A program made the position numbers and the translations under genes. Below are positions 12,321-19,159 of a DNA stretch of 33,957 nucleotides, one piece after another. Every line of letters starts with the position of its first letter. The stretch's first letter is position 1. The stretch lies in contig NZ_JAACYS010000026.1 of NCBI RefSeq assembly GCF_009996845.1, forward strand, positions 1 through 33,957. The letters are read 5' to 3'. The notes below the pieces were generated by a model. That model had not been told where the DNA came from, ran no database searches, and saw nothing but the letters and a program-made list of their open reading frames with translations. This stretch comes from Pallidibacillus pasinlerensis. Lineage in GTDB: Bacteria; Bacillota; Bacilli; Bacillales; Caldibacillaceae.

Positions 12321-12607
12321 CTGATTCACCCCTCAAATCAAACATTTTAGAAATGCATTTATAGCCACTTAAAATATTTAGTGGTACTTGCAAAGCAAAT
12401 AGCTCTTCCAAAACTTCGTAATTGGCGAGAAATCTTGCCAACTAGTTAGTTTTATAAAAAAAGCATCAGCTTTTAAATCACGAAAAATAAAGGTTTCCTA
12501 AGAAAACCACAAAAACGTAGTCATTATTTATTCTATTTTTCCCATTTTATGATATATATATACTAGAACTACTAATAATTGGATAAACAGGAAAACATAT
12601 GTTGGCA
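12321..12607 (-). promoter_or_regulatory. Long structured leader of rpoB
   Basis: This stretch of about 290 nt lies between a promoter at the rsmC 3' end and rpoB and holds no convincing gene. It has two terminator-like hairpins: GGTTTTC/GGAAACC (12492-12508) followed by TTTATTTTTCG, and AAAAGC/GCTTTT (12459-12474) followed by a T-run (A7 at 12456-12462 on the plus strand). Short TTGGC/GCCAA (12422-12441) and CCACT/AGTGG stems lie nearer rpoB. An attenuation role is inferred. Confidence 0.5.
12454..12474 (-). terminator. Terminator-like hairpin in rpoB leader
   Basis: A six-bp AAAAGC/GCTTTT stem with loop TGAT whose 3' arm runs into seven T residues on the minus strand. It is short and AT-rich, so any termination would be partial. 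rpoB starts 133 bases downstream. Confidence 0.4.
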
Positions 12608-12614
12608 TTAAAAT

Positions 12615-12643
12615 ATATTATCACATACATTATAAAGAGTCAA
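12615..12643 (-). promoter_or_regulatory. Sigma-A promoter of rpoB-rpoC
   Basis: TTGACT (12638-12643), a 17-bp spacer and TAATAT (12615-12620). The -35 box is inside the last codons of the rsmC-like gene, so the polymerase genes can be transcribed separately from rplJ-rplL. Confidence 0.75.
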
Positions 12644-13241
12644 TTTTTTCCGCTTTTAAAATGAAGTATCCTTTGTCTTTCATAACAACATGAACTTCAC
12701 CGAACAACTCTTCTAATTTTTTCTTTGCAGATGGTGCTCCTTGTTTTTTCTGGATTACTACCCATAAAGCACCATTTTCTTTTAAACGGTGGAAACTTTC
12801 CTCGAAGATTGCATGGACAATTTGTTTACCAGCACGAATAGGTGGATTTGTTAGAATAGCAGCAAAACCTTCTTCTGTTACACTTTCGAACAAATTACTT
12901 TCATAAATTTTCGTATTGGTCACCCGGTTTATTTTCGCATTTTCCGATGCCAATTGAACAGCACGTTCATTAATATCTATCATATGTACAAGACGGGAAG
13001 GTAATGACTTCGCTATTGCTAAACCGATTGGACCATAACCACATCCAACATCCAATATCGGGCCTTGTATAGCAGGTTCTTCAAAACTTTCCACAAGCAA
13101 ACGAGATCCAAAATCTACTTCGTTTTTTGAAAAAACCCCTCGATCGGTTGTAAATTGAAGTTTACTTCCTCTTAAAGTATATGTCCAGCTTTTCGGACTA
13201 CTTGATGTAGTCGGCTTTTTCGTAAAATAATGATCTGCCAA
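12630..13241 (-). CDS. RsmC-like class I methyltransferase (YbxB)
   Basis: A 203-residue SAM-dependent methyltransferase homologous to B. subtilis YbxB and to the catalytic half of RsmC, which modifies guanine N2 in 16S rRNA. The SAM motif ILDVGCGYGPIG lies near residues 70-80 and the N6/N2-methylase signature LTNPPIR near 133-139. I start at TTG (13241, MADHYFTKKP), which aligns with the family and has GAGGTG seven bases upstream; the ATG two codons earlier is too close to that site. It stands between rplL and rpoB as in Bacillus. The exact substrate here is not proven. Confidence 0.9.
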   Translation of the reverse strand: MADHYFTKKPTTSSSPKSWTYTLRGSKLQFTTDRGVFSKNEVDFGSRLLVESFEEPAIQGPILDVGCGYGPIGLAIAKSLPSRLVHMIDINERAVQLASENAKINRVTNTKIYESNLFESVTEEGFAAILTNPPIRAGKQIVHAIFEESFHRLKENGALWVVIQKKQGAPSAKKKLEELFGEVHVVMKDKGYFILKAEKIDSL

Positions 13242-13280
13242 TATCATTCACCTCATTACCTTCGCAAGGTTTTGGCACTT

Positions 13281-13309
13281 AGTATAACATTTACTTATAG
13301 AATTTTAAA
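13281..13309 (-). promoter_or_regulatory. Possible extended -10 promoter for rsmC-like gene
   Basis: TATACT (13281-13286) preceded by TGT, with a weak TTTAAA (13304-13309) 17 bp upstream. It begins within the U-tract of the rplL terminator, so it would restart transcription there. The -35 match is poor. Confidence 0.4.
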
Positions 13310-13337
13310 AAAAGCTCGCTTTATTCAGCGAGCTTTT
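13307..13337 (-). terminator. Intrinsic terminator after rplL
   Basis: AAAAGCTCGCT (from 13337 down) pairs perfectly with AGCGAGCTTTT (to 13310), an 11-bp stem with a six-base loop, followed by more T residues. It lies 37 bases past the rplL stop and ends the rplJL message. Confidence 0.92.
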
Positions 13338-13374
13338 ATTGTAAGTTTTTATGAAAAGTTGAGAAAAAGTTAAA

Positions 13375-13740
13375 TTATTTAACTTCAACTTCTGCGCCAA
13401 CTTCTTCAAGTTTAGCTTTAAGTTCTTCTGCTTCTTCTTTAGATACGCCTTCTTTAAGTGGTTTTGGAGCATTGTCAACAAGTTCTTTTGCTTCTTTAAG
13501 ACCAAGACCTGTGATTTCACGAACAACTTTGATAACTTTGATTTTTTGAGCACCAGCAGATGCTAATACTACATCAAATTCAGTTTGTTCTGCTTCTGCA
13601 GCACCACCTGCAGCACCACCCATAACAGCAACTGGAGCAGCTGCAGTTACACCAAATTCTTCTTCGATTGCTTTAACTAATTCGTTTAATTCTAAAACTG
13701 TCATATTTTTAACAGCTTCAATGATTTGTTCTTTAGTCAT
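13375..13740 (-). CDS. rplL: 50S ribosomal protein L7/L12
   Basis: L7/L12 forms the mobile dimers of the ribosomal stalk that recruit and activate translational GTPases. The 121-residue acidic protein has the N-terminal dimerisation helix, an alanine/glycine-rich hinge near residues 38-50, and the C-terminal domain with [20 protein letters not shown]. The ATG has AGGAGG about eight bases upstream. It follows rplJ by 39 bases and is followed by a strong terminator. Its lysine- and glutamate-rich codons create long open frames in other registers, which are not genes. Confidence 0.99.
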   Translation of the reverse strand: MTKEQIIEAVKNMTVLELNELVKAIEEEFGVTAAAPVAVMGGAAGGAAEAEQTEFDVVLASAGAQKIKVIKVVREITGLGLKEAKELVDNAPKPLKEGVSKEEAEELKAKLEEVGAEVEVK

Positions 13741-13779
13741 TATATTTTCCTCCTATTTTTTAATGAAAATTAATTTATA

Positions 13780-14283
13780 TTACGCACCTTGTTCTTCTTT
13801 TTGATCAGCAACAGCTTTTGCAGCAAGTGCAAAGTTGCGAATTGGAGCTTGTAATACGCTAAGCAGCATTGAAAGTAATCCTTCTCTTGATGGAAGTTCA
13901 GCAAGAGCTTTAACTTCTTCAACAGTTGCAACGTTACCTTCAATTACACCAGCTTTAATTTCTAACGCTTCGTTTTCTTTTGCGAAGTTGTTTAAAATTT
14001 TAGCTGGAGCAACAACGTCCTCTGCACTGAACGCAACCGCGTTAGGACCTACTAGCACATCGTTCAATCCTTCTAATCCAGCTGCTTCTGCAGCACGACG
14101 AGTTAATGAGTTTTTGTATACTTTGAACTCAATACCCGCTTCACGTAACTGTTTACGAAGTTCTGTAACTTGCGCAACATTCAAACCACGGTAGTCAACG
14201 ATTACTGTTGATGCACTTGATTTGAATTTTTCAGTGATTTCTTCTACTAATTGTTTCTTTTGTTCTAAGATTGCGCTTGACAT
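13780..14283 (-). CDS. rplJ: 50S ribosomal protein L10
   Basis: L10 anchors L7/L12 dimers to 23S rRNA at the base of the stalk. The product is 167 residues from ATG at 14283 ([16 protein letters not shown]), with GGGAGGTG nine bases or fewer upstream. An open frame extends 29 codons further, but that stretch is the structured leader and includes the Shine-Dalgarno. The motifs VDYRGL and YKNSLTRRA are typical. The C-terminal helix binding L7/L12 is present. It is co-transcribed with rplL from its own promoter. Confidence 0.98.
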   Translation of the reverse strand: MSSAILEQKKQLVEEITEKFKSSASTVIVDYRGLNVAQVTELRKQLREAGIEFKVYKNSLTRRAAEAAGLEGLNDVLVGPNAVAFSAEDVVAPAKILNNFAKENEALEIKAGVIEGNVATVEEVKALAELPSREGLLSMLLSVLQAPIRNFALAAKAVADQKEEQGA

Positions 14284-14494
14284 CTCTACACCTCCCAGTT
14301 GATGATGTACATCTATACCGGATAAACAATTTAACCTCTGTGCTTGCGTAGACACAGAGGTTAATAGCAAAATGGCGACGTATAACTAACAACGTTAGTT
14401 ACTTCCGTTTATATTTCACTACCTCGGTAGGAAATTAAGCTCAAAACGAGCACCTACTGTCTACGGTATAAATGTTATTTATTTTTAACTCACG
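14284..14494 (-). promoter_or_regulatory. L10 leader RNA (rplJ-rplL autoregulation)
   Basis: The 5' untranslated region of about 210 nt resembles the known L10-binding leader of Firmicutes, with ACAGTAGGTG and CCTACCGAGGTAGTGAAAT (around 14450 and 14415-14432). It also has a TAACTAAC/GTTAGTTA hairpin (14383-14401) and a perfect 12-bp hairpin (14331-14342 with 14353-14364) followed by a weak U-tract. In the family L10(L12)4 binds such a leader and lowers expression. Assignment rests on sequence pattern and position. Confidence 0.8.
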
Positions 14495-14500
14495 AGCATT

Positions 14501-14529
14501 ATATTAGCATAGCCCGAAAGTGAAGTCAA
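14501..14529 (-). promoter_or_regulatory. Sigma-A promoter of rplJ-rplL
   Basis: TTGACT (14524-14529), 17 bp, TAATAT (14501-14506) with an extended TGC. It begins 11 bases past the rplA stop and drives the L10 leader. Confidence 0.8.
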
Positions 14530-14539
14530 CTTCCAGTTT

Positions 14540-15229
14540 TTAGATAGTTTCAGGGTCTACTTTGACTCCAGGACCCATAGTTGAACTTACAACTACATTC
14601 TTCATGTATGTTCCTTTAGCAGCTGCAGGTTTCGCTTTAACAATTGCATCATGAATTGCTTTTAAGTTTTCATGTAATTTTTCTGCATCGAAAGATACTT
14701 TACCGATTGGTACATGAACGTTACCTGCTTTGTCAGCACGGTATTCAACTTTACCAGCTTTGATTTCTTTAACTGCTTTTTCTACATCAAATGTAACTGT
14801 ACCAGTTTTAGGGTTAGGCATTAAGCCTTTTGGACCTAGTACACGACCAAGTTTACCAACTTGACCCATCATATCTGGTGTAGCAACAACTACGTCAAAA
14901 TCGAACCATCCACCTTGGATTTTTTCGATATATTCTGCTTCACCAACATAATCTGCGCCTACCGCTTCAGCTTCTTTTGCTTTTTCACCTTTCGCGAACA
15001 CTAACACACGTTGTGTTTTACCTGTTCCGTTCGGTAGAACAACAGCACCACGGATTTGTTGATCATTCTTTCTAGTATCAACACCTAGACGGTATGCAAC
15101 CTCTACAGATTCGTCAAATTTAACAAAACTGATTTTCTTAACTAATTCGATAGCTTCAGCTGCATCGTAAGCTTTGTTACGGTCAACTAATTTAGAAGCT
15201 TCGATATATTTTTTACCTCTTTTTACCAT
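14540..15229 (-). CDS. rplA: 50S ribosomal protein L1
   Basis: L1 forms the mobile stalk at the E site and, in many bacteria, represses its own mRNA. The 229-residue product has the expected length and the signature [18 protein letters not shown] near residues 125-145. The ATG at 15229 has GAGGAGG about eight bases upstream. It follows rplK by about 100 bases that contain a candidate L1-binding hairpin. Confidence 0.98.
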   Translation of the reverse strand: MVKRGKKYIEASKLVDRNKAYDAAEAIELVKKISFVKFDESVEVAYRLGVDTRKNDQQIRGAVVLPNGTGKTQRVLVFAKGEKAKEAEAVGADYVGEAEYIEKIQGGWFDFDVVVATPDMMGQVGKLGRVLGPKGLMPNPKTGTVTFDVEKAVKEIKAGKVEYRADKAGNVHVPIGKVSFDAEKLHENLKAIHDAIVKAKPAAAKGTYMKNVVVSSTMGPGVKVDPETI

Positions 15230-15247
15230 TATAATATCCTCCTCATT

Positions 15248-15273
15248 GTGGTTTTAACGGATTTTCCTCCCAC
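15248..15273 (-). promoter_or_regulatory. Candidate L1-binding operator in rplA leader
   Basis: The minus strand reads GTGGGAGGAAAATCCG, then TTAAAACCAC. GTGG pairs with CCAC and GGA with TCC, leaving unequal internal loops, which is the shape of L1 sites in 23S rRNA and L11-L1 mRNAs. It ends 18 bases before the rplA start. I infer translational autoregulation by L1. Confidence 0.55.
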
Positions 15274-15279
15274 GAATTA

Positions 15280-15314
15280 AGGTTGCGATTGTCAAAATTA
15301 TGCGACCGCAACCT
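15280..15314 (-). other. Hairpin between rplK and rplA
   Basis: AGGTTGCG pairs perfectly with CGCAACCT around a 19-base loop, 18 bases past the rplK stop and just before the candidate L1 site. No U-run follows. It may isolate the L1 operator or mark a processing point. Confidence 0.5.
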
Positions 15315-15332
15315 CAAATTCATTCGAAAAGA

Positions 15333-15758
15333 TTAATCTTCAATAGTAATACCCATACTGCGAGCTGTACCTTCAACCATACGCATAGCTGATTCTACAT
15401 TTGCAGCGTTTAAGTCAGGCATCTTCATTTCTGCAATCTCGCGTATTTTATCTCGCTTAACTGTAGCTACTTTGTTTTTGTTTGGCTCTCCAGAAGCTTT
15501 GTCAATACCTGCTGCTTTCTTAAGAAGAACTGCAGCTGGTGGAGTTTTCGTAATGAAAGTAAATGAACGGTCTTCGAATACCGTAATTTCTACTGGTATA
15601 ATTAAACCAGCTTGATCAGCTGTACGAGCGTTAAATTCTTTACAGAACCCCATGATGTTCACACCCGCTTGACCTAACGCAGGACCAACCGGTGGCGCTG
15701 GGTTCGCTTTTCCTGCTGGAATTTGTAATTTAACAATTTTAACGACTTTTTTAGCCAC
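15333..15758 (-). CDS. rplK: 50S ribosomal protein L11
   Basis: L11 lies at the base of the stalk in the GTPase centre and is needed for the RelA-type stringent response. The product is 141 residues from GTG at 15758 ([18 protein letters not shown]), with AGGAGG eight bases upstream; the GTG three codons earlier lies in that site. The proline-rich switch segment [16 protein letters not shown] is at residues 20-35. The length is standard and the neighbours are nusG and rplA. Confidence 0.98.
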   Translation of the reverse strand: MAKKVVKIVKLQIPAGKANPAPPVGPALGQAGVNIMGFCKEFNARTADQAGLIIPVEITVFEDRSFTFITKTPPAAVLLKKAAGIDKASGEPNKNKVATVKRDKIREIAEMKMPDLNAANVESAMRMVEGTARSMGITIED

Positions 15759-15829
15759 GAGACACACCTCCTTAAGTCCGTGATGTGGTATTTGGGTAAG
15801 ACTACCCTCCCACTCAATATATAACCATT

Positions 15830-15858
15830 ATAATAAAATAGTATTGAACATATGTCAA
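15830..15858 (-). promoter_or_regulatory. Sigma-A promoter of rplK-rplA
   Basis: A perfect TTGACA (15853-15858), 17 bp, and TATTAT (15830-15835). A second weaker candidate, TTGAAA-17-TAAACT (15889-15917), lies just upstream. The leader that follows has a small GGGTA/TACCC stem. Confidence 0.8.
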
Positions 15859-15930
15859 ATCTCGTTCATGAGACGTATCGACTTAAAAAGTTTAACAGAT
15901 TATAATGCTTTTTTCAAGACCTTTTACAAA

Positions 15931-16464
15931 TTAAATTTTTTCGATTTGTGAAAAGTCAAGTTCAACAGGAGTTTCACGTCCAAACATATTTACTGATACT
16001 TTTAGTTTTCCTTTTGCCTTATCGATTTCTTCCACTTGACCAGAGAAATCTTTAAATGGTCCATCAATTACTTGGACAGTTTCACCGATTTCAACGTCTA
16101 TATCAACGTGATTAACGTCTACACCCATTTGTTTTAGTAAGTTATTAACTTCCTCTGGTAGTAGTGGTGTCGGCTTAGATCCTGAGCCAGATGATCCTAC
16201 AAACCCAGTTACACCTGGTGTATTACGAACTACATACCATGAATCGTCTGTCATAATTAATTCAACTAATACATACCCAGGGAAAACTTTTTTCTTTACA
16301 ACCTTTGACTTACCATTCTTTACTTCAGTTTCTTCTTTTTCAGGTACAACTACCCGAAATATCTTATCTTGCATTCCCATCGTTTCAACACGTTTTTCTA
16401 AATTTGTTTTTACTTTATTTTCATACCCTGAATACGTATGAACAACATACCAATTTTTTTCCAT
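15931..16464 (-). CDS. nusG: Transcription elongation/termination factor NusG
   Basis: NusG binds the RNA polymerase clamp, modulates pausing and couples transcription with translation. The 177-residue protein begins MEKNWYVVHTYSGYENKV, as in Bacillus, contains KKVFPGYVLVE in the NGN domain, and ends with a KOW domain (VIDGPFKDFSGQVEEID, near residues 125-142). The ATG at 16464 is required by homology, yet its nearest good Shine-Dalgarno is 22 bases upstream. It follows secE after 215 bases and precedes rplK. Confidence 0.97.
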   Translation of the reverse strand: MEKNWYVVHTYSGYENKVKTNLEKRVETMGMQDKIFRVVVPEKEETEVKNGKSKVVKKKVFPGYVLVELIMTDDSWYVVRNTPGVTGFVGSSGSGSKPTPLLPEEVNNLLKQMGVDVNHVDIDVEIGETVQVIDGPFKDFSGQVEEIDKAKGKLKVSVNMFGRETPVELDFSQIEKI

Positions 16465-16491
16465 TAAAGGGGACTTATTGTCCTTCCCTCC
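16465..16491 (-). promoter_or_regulatory. Distant ribosome binding site of nusG
   Basis: AAGGAGG ends 22 bases before the nusG ATG, much more than the normal 6-9. The gap contains GGAC AATAA GTCC (16471-16483), a small hairpin that could shorten the distance. No in-frame start lies closer, and a weaker AAGGA at 16481-16485 is still 16 bases away. Confidence 0.55.
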
Positions 16492-16602
16492 TTATAACAA
16501 GTTTTCAAAATTAAAACCCTTTGTTTTAACTTACACTTATATACTTTAGTTTTTATACAACTATACTTTTTTAAATAGAGTCACAAAAACTTTTATCCAA
16601 TT

Positions 16603-16624
16603 AAAAAACCCGTTAACCGGGCTT
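16603..16624 (-). terminator. Terminator in secE-nusG gap
   Basis: AAGCCCG pairs with CGGGTTT (CCCG/CGGG core, short loop), followed by six T residues on the minus strand. It lies about 55 bases past secE and 140 bases before nusG, just after a possible promoter. It either ends the sigH-secE message or attenuates nusG. Confidence 0.7.
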
Positions 16625-16644
16625 GTAAAAATGTTCATATTACC

Positions 16645-16673
16645 ATTATAACAAAGGATGGTTTCGTTATTCA
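16645..16673 (-). promoter_or_regulatory. Possible extended -10 promoter upstream of nusG
   Basis: A perfect TATAAT (16645-16650) preceded by TGT, with a weak TGAATA (16668-16673) at 17 bp. The terminator hairpin starts about 20 bases downstream of the -10 box. Confidence 0.4.
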
Positions 16674-16679
16674 TTAATT

Positions 16680-16856
16680 TTAAGGAATTAAGTTAATTAA
16701 ACTAGAAATTCCTAAATCGACAAGTGCAAAGAAAATAACGAAAAAGACTAGCGTAGTGATAACCGTAATTGTATATTTCGTTAGTTCTTTTCGATTTGGC
16801 CATCTTACTTTTCGCATTTCTTCTGCAACATTGTGGAAAAACTTACTAATATTCAT
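16680..16856 (-). CDS. secE: Preprotein translocase subunit SecE
   Basis: SecE is the small essential clamp subunit of the SecYEG protein-export channel in the membrane. The product has 58 residues: a short cytoplasmic amphipathic region with the conserved EEMRKVRWPNRKEL, then one membrane segment from about residue 29 to 50. The ATG has GGAGG six bases upstream, inside the tail of the frameshifted rpmG frame. The length is like the 59-residue Bacillus protein. Its position between rpmG and nusG is the standard one. Confidence 0.96.
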   Translation of the reverse strand: MNISKFFHNVAEEMRKVRWPNRKELTKYTITVITTLVFFVIFFALVDLGISSLINLIP

Positions 16857-16858
16857 GT

Positions 16859-17032
16859 TTAACCTCCAGAAGGATTGATTATTATATTATTCAAATCGAT
16901 GGACTGTATGTTTCGAGCAGTGTTTACAAAATTTTTTAATTCAAGTCGATAATCTTGTTTATTTTTTAAAATGCTCACATTATAATTTCTCGAACCACAG
17001 TTTTCACAGGCTAGTACATGTTTTTTTGTCAT
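16859..17032 (-). pseudogene. rpmG: 50S ribosomal protein L33, frameshifted
   Basis: The first 33 codons encode a normal zinc-type L33 (MTKKHVLACENCGSRNY, then RLELK). After that the frame reads unrelated residues to a TAA at 16859. Adding one base in the A6T4 run (16928-16937) restores KKFCKHCSKHTVHRFE and a stop at 16887, giving a normal 48-residue L33 with both CxxC pairs. A one-base deletion has therefore removed the second zinc pair, unless it is a sequencing error or the run promotes slippage. As I recall, the L33 gene at this locus in B. subtilis 168 is also annotated as frameshifted. The ribosome binding site is weak (GGTG). Confidence 0.85.
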
Positions 17033-17076
17033 TTTTATACACCGTAATTATTATATAAATTTCCTATCCTTCAAAG

Positions 17077-17104
17077 ATTATCATGTAAAACCCCACTCTG
17101 TCAA
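17077..17104 (-). promoter_or_regulatory. Sigma-A promoter of rpmG-secE
   Basis: A perfect TTGACA (17099-17104) with GATAAT (17077-17082) at 16 bp; an alternative -10, TAATCT with extended TGA, lies at 18 bp. It sits in the sigH-rpmG gap and lets rpmG-secE be transcribed independently of sigH. Confidence 0.7.
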
Positions 17105-17171
17105 TGGTGTAACGTATTTACATTCTTTCTATATCCTTCTATTAAACAGCCATTTTTCTTACAAAATAACA

Positions 17172-17837
17172 TTATTTCGATAACTGTGATTCTCTTAAAC
17201 CAAATTCCTTTGAATCTAAATATTTTTCTAATTTCCGCTTCACACGTTGTAGGGCATTGTCAATAGACTTAACATGTCTGTTCAGTTCGTCGGATATTTC
17301 TTGATACGATTGTCCGTCTAAATATAAAGCTAGTACTTCCCGTTCCAAGTCACTTAATAATTCGTTCATTTTTAATTCAATACTGTCGAACTCTTCTTGA
17401 CTAATAATTAGTTCTTCAGGATTCAATGATTGTGACCCTGTCAACATATCCATTAACGTACGATCCGATTCTTCATCAAAGACGGGCTTGTCCAACGATA
17501 TATATGAGTTAAGAGGGATATGCTTTTGCCTTGTTGCGGTCTTGATGGCGGTAATAATTTGCCTTGTAACACAAAGTTCTGCAAACGCTTTAAAAGATGT
17601 GGATTTATCATCTTTATAATCCCGAATCGCTTTAAATAAACCAATCATACCTTCTTGAACAATATCTTCCCGATCAGCACCGATTAAAAAGTAGGATCTT
17701 GCTTTTACACGAACAAATTGACGGAACTTATGAATCAAGTAATCTAGTGCTTCACTGTTTCCGTTATGGACTAACTCTACAATCTTTTCATCTTCCATAT
17801 CATCAAATTTGTAGTTCAGATTTTTTTCATCCCTCAA
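17172..17837 (-). CDS. sigH: RNA polymerase sigma-H factor
   Basis: Sigma-H directs transcription of transition-phase, competence and early sporulation genes in Bacillus. It shares region 2 (KARSYFLIGADREDIVQEG, near residues 46-64) and region 4 (SDLERE, then SYQEISDELNRHVKSIDNAL) with the family. I choose the TTG at 17837 with TAGGGTG six bases upstream. This gives 221 residues, close to the 218 of B. subtilis. The longer frame opens at ATG 17876, but that ATG is part of the promoter -10 box, upstream of the likely transcript start. Neighbours are rae1 upstream and rpmG downstream. Confidence 0.9.
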   Translation of the reverse strand: MRDEKNLNYKFDDMEDEKIVELVHNGNSEALDYLIHKFRQFVRVKARSYFLIGADREDIVQEGMIGLFKAIRDYKDDKSTSFKAFAELCVTRQIITAIKTATRQKHIPLNSYISLDKPVFDEESDRTLMDMLTGSQSLNPEELIISQEEFDSIELKMNELLSDLEREVLALYLDGQSYQEISDELNRHVKSIDNALQRVKRKLEKYLDSKEFGLRESQLSK

Positions 17838-17874
17838 TGAAATCACCCTAATCCGCTCTCGAGTTGATAAATTC

Positions 17875-17904
17875 ATTATACCTTAATATAATTTTTAAGG
17901 TCAA
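17875..17904 (-). promoter_or_regulatory. Sigma-A promoter of sigH
   Basis: TTGACC (17899-17904), 18 bp, and a perfect TATAAT (17875-17880), right after rae1. The final T of the -10 box belongs to the first in-frame ATG, so transcripts from here cannot use that ATG. Confidence 0.75.
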
Positions 17905-17909
17905 CCTTA

Positions 17910-18416
17910 TTATTCGCCTCTTCTGAATTTTTCAAAAAAATCTGCAACTTCCTTCGAAAGAGGAATTTTTGAAAATGGCCTTTCTTCTTCTATTTCTTTT
18001 AATTCCTTTTCTATACTAACTTCAATTTGCCTAATGTCATTATATAGTTCACGCGCTGATACTCGGAATGCACCTTGACCGAAAATTTGCCATTGTTCCG
18101 CTCCATCGGAAGTTGCGACATATACTTTTGTCTTTCGATTCATTTTCTCCCTTGCCAGCTTTTCAATTCTCGCATCTGCCGTTTCCTTTTCCTTCGTATA
18201 AATTATTTCTACGTTATAGTTTTTATATTTTGTTTCTTTTCCTTTAACAACATAAGCATCAAAGACAACAATAACATGAATACCCATATACCCCTTGTAT
18301 TCCGCTAATTTCTCGATTAACAAATCACGTGCCGCTGCTAAATCCTTGTCCTTTAACGCTTGTAATTCAGGCCATGCACCAATCATGTTATATCCATCAA
18401 CGATTAATATATCCAT
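17910..18416 (-). CDS. rae1: Ribosome-dependent endoribonuclease Rae1 (YacP)
   Basis: Rae1 is a PIN/NYN-type endonuclease that cuts translated mRNAs in the ribosomal A site in B. subtilis. The 168-residue protein has ILIVDGYNMIGAWPEL at the N-terminus, VVFDAY near residue 50 and ATSDGAEQW near 100-108, the acidic catalytic set of the family. It begins two bases after the rlmB stop, with no clear Shine-Dalgarno, so it is probably translated by coupling to rlmB. It is last in the cysE-cysS-mrnC-rlmB-rae1 run. Confidence 0.93.
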   Translation of the reverse strand: MDILIVDGYNMIGAWPELQALKDKDLAAARDLLIEKLAEYKGYMGIHVIVVFDAYVVKGKETKYKNYNVEIIYTKEKETADARIEKLAREKMNRKTKVYVATSDGAEQWQIFGQGAFRVSARELYNDIRQIEVSIEKELKEIEEERPFSKIPLSKEVADFFEKFRRGE

Positions 18417-18418
18417 GA

Positions 18419-19159
18419 CTATACAAGAGGTTCTCTTTTTCGATAAATTTCATACATCAGCAAAGCTGCTGCTACCGATGCATTCAAAGATGTGACATGA
18501 CCTCGCATTGGAAGACGTAATAAAAAGTCACATTTTTCTTTATGCAATCTTCCAATCCCTTTTCCTTCACTACCGATAATAAGCGCAAGCGGCATTGTGC
18601 CATCAATTTCGCGGAAATCCATTGTTCCCTTTGCATCTGTGCCGGCGATCCATACACCTTTTTCTTTCAATTCATCAATAGTTCTAGCAATATTTGTTAC
18701 TCGAACAACAGGAATATGTTCAATTGCCCCTGTTGATGTTTTCGCGACCGTTGGAGTTAGACCAACAGATCTTCTTTTTGGAATAATAATACCATGAACA
18801 CCACTTGCATCTGCTGTTCTCATAATTGATCCTAGGTTATGAGGATCTTCAATTTCATCTAAAATTAAAAAGAACGGTTCTTCATTACGTTCTTCTGCTC
18901 GTTTAAAAAGTTCATCAAGTTCGTAATATTTGTAAGCTGCTACTTGAGCGATAACACCTTGATGATTTCCTTGCACCATTTCATCAAGTTTTTTCTTTGG
19001 TACAAATTGAACGATAATTTTTTTCTCTTTCGCAGCTTTAATAATAGGTTGCATTGCACCCTTTTGTGAACCTTCACCAATCCAAATTTTGTTTATATCT
19101 CGATCTGTATTAATTGCTTCTAATACTGGACTTTTACCGATAACGTAATTATTTTCCAT
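18419..19159 (-). CDS. rlmB: 23S rRNA 2'-O-methyltransferase RlmB (TrmH family)
   Basis: A SPOUT-class enzyme expected to methylate a guanosine ribose in 23S rRNA. In its 246 residues an N-terminal L30e-like substrate domain precedes the knotted catalytic domain, with motif 1 [16 protein letters not shown] (near 105-120), motif 2 IIGSEGKGI (near 195) and motif 3 [19 protein letters not shown] near the end. The ATG has GGAGG upstream and overlaps the last 11 bases of mrnC, implying translational coupling. Confidence 0.94.
   Translation of the reverse strand: MENNYVIGKSPVLEAINTDRDINKIWIGEGSQKGAMQPIIKAAKEKKIIVQFVPKKKLDEMVQGNHQGVIAQVAAYKYYELDELFKRAEERNEEPFFLILDEIEDPHNLGSIMRTADASGVHGIIIPKRRSVGLTPTVAKTSTGAIEHIPVVRVTNIARTIDELKEKGVWIAGTDAKGTMDFREIDGTMPLALIIGSEGKGIGRLHKEKCDFLLRLPMRGHVTSLNASVAAALLMYEIYRKREPLV

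Noticed and set aside
12256-12441. Minus-strand 61-codon frame upstream of rpoB
   Set aside because: It overlaps the rpoB start and covers leader hairpins; there is no Shine-Dalgarno and no similarity.
13305-13553. Lysine- and leucine-rich frame overlapping rplL
   Set aside because: It is the off-frame reading of rplL codons and runs through the rplL terminator.
14284-14370. N-terminal extension of L10 by 29 codons
   Set aside because: The extension covers the leader hairpin and the Shine-Dalgarno, and L10 homologues begin at the ATG at 14283.
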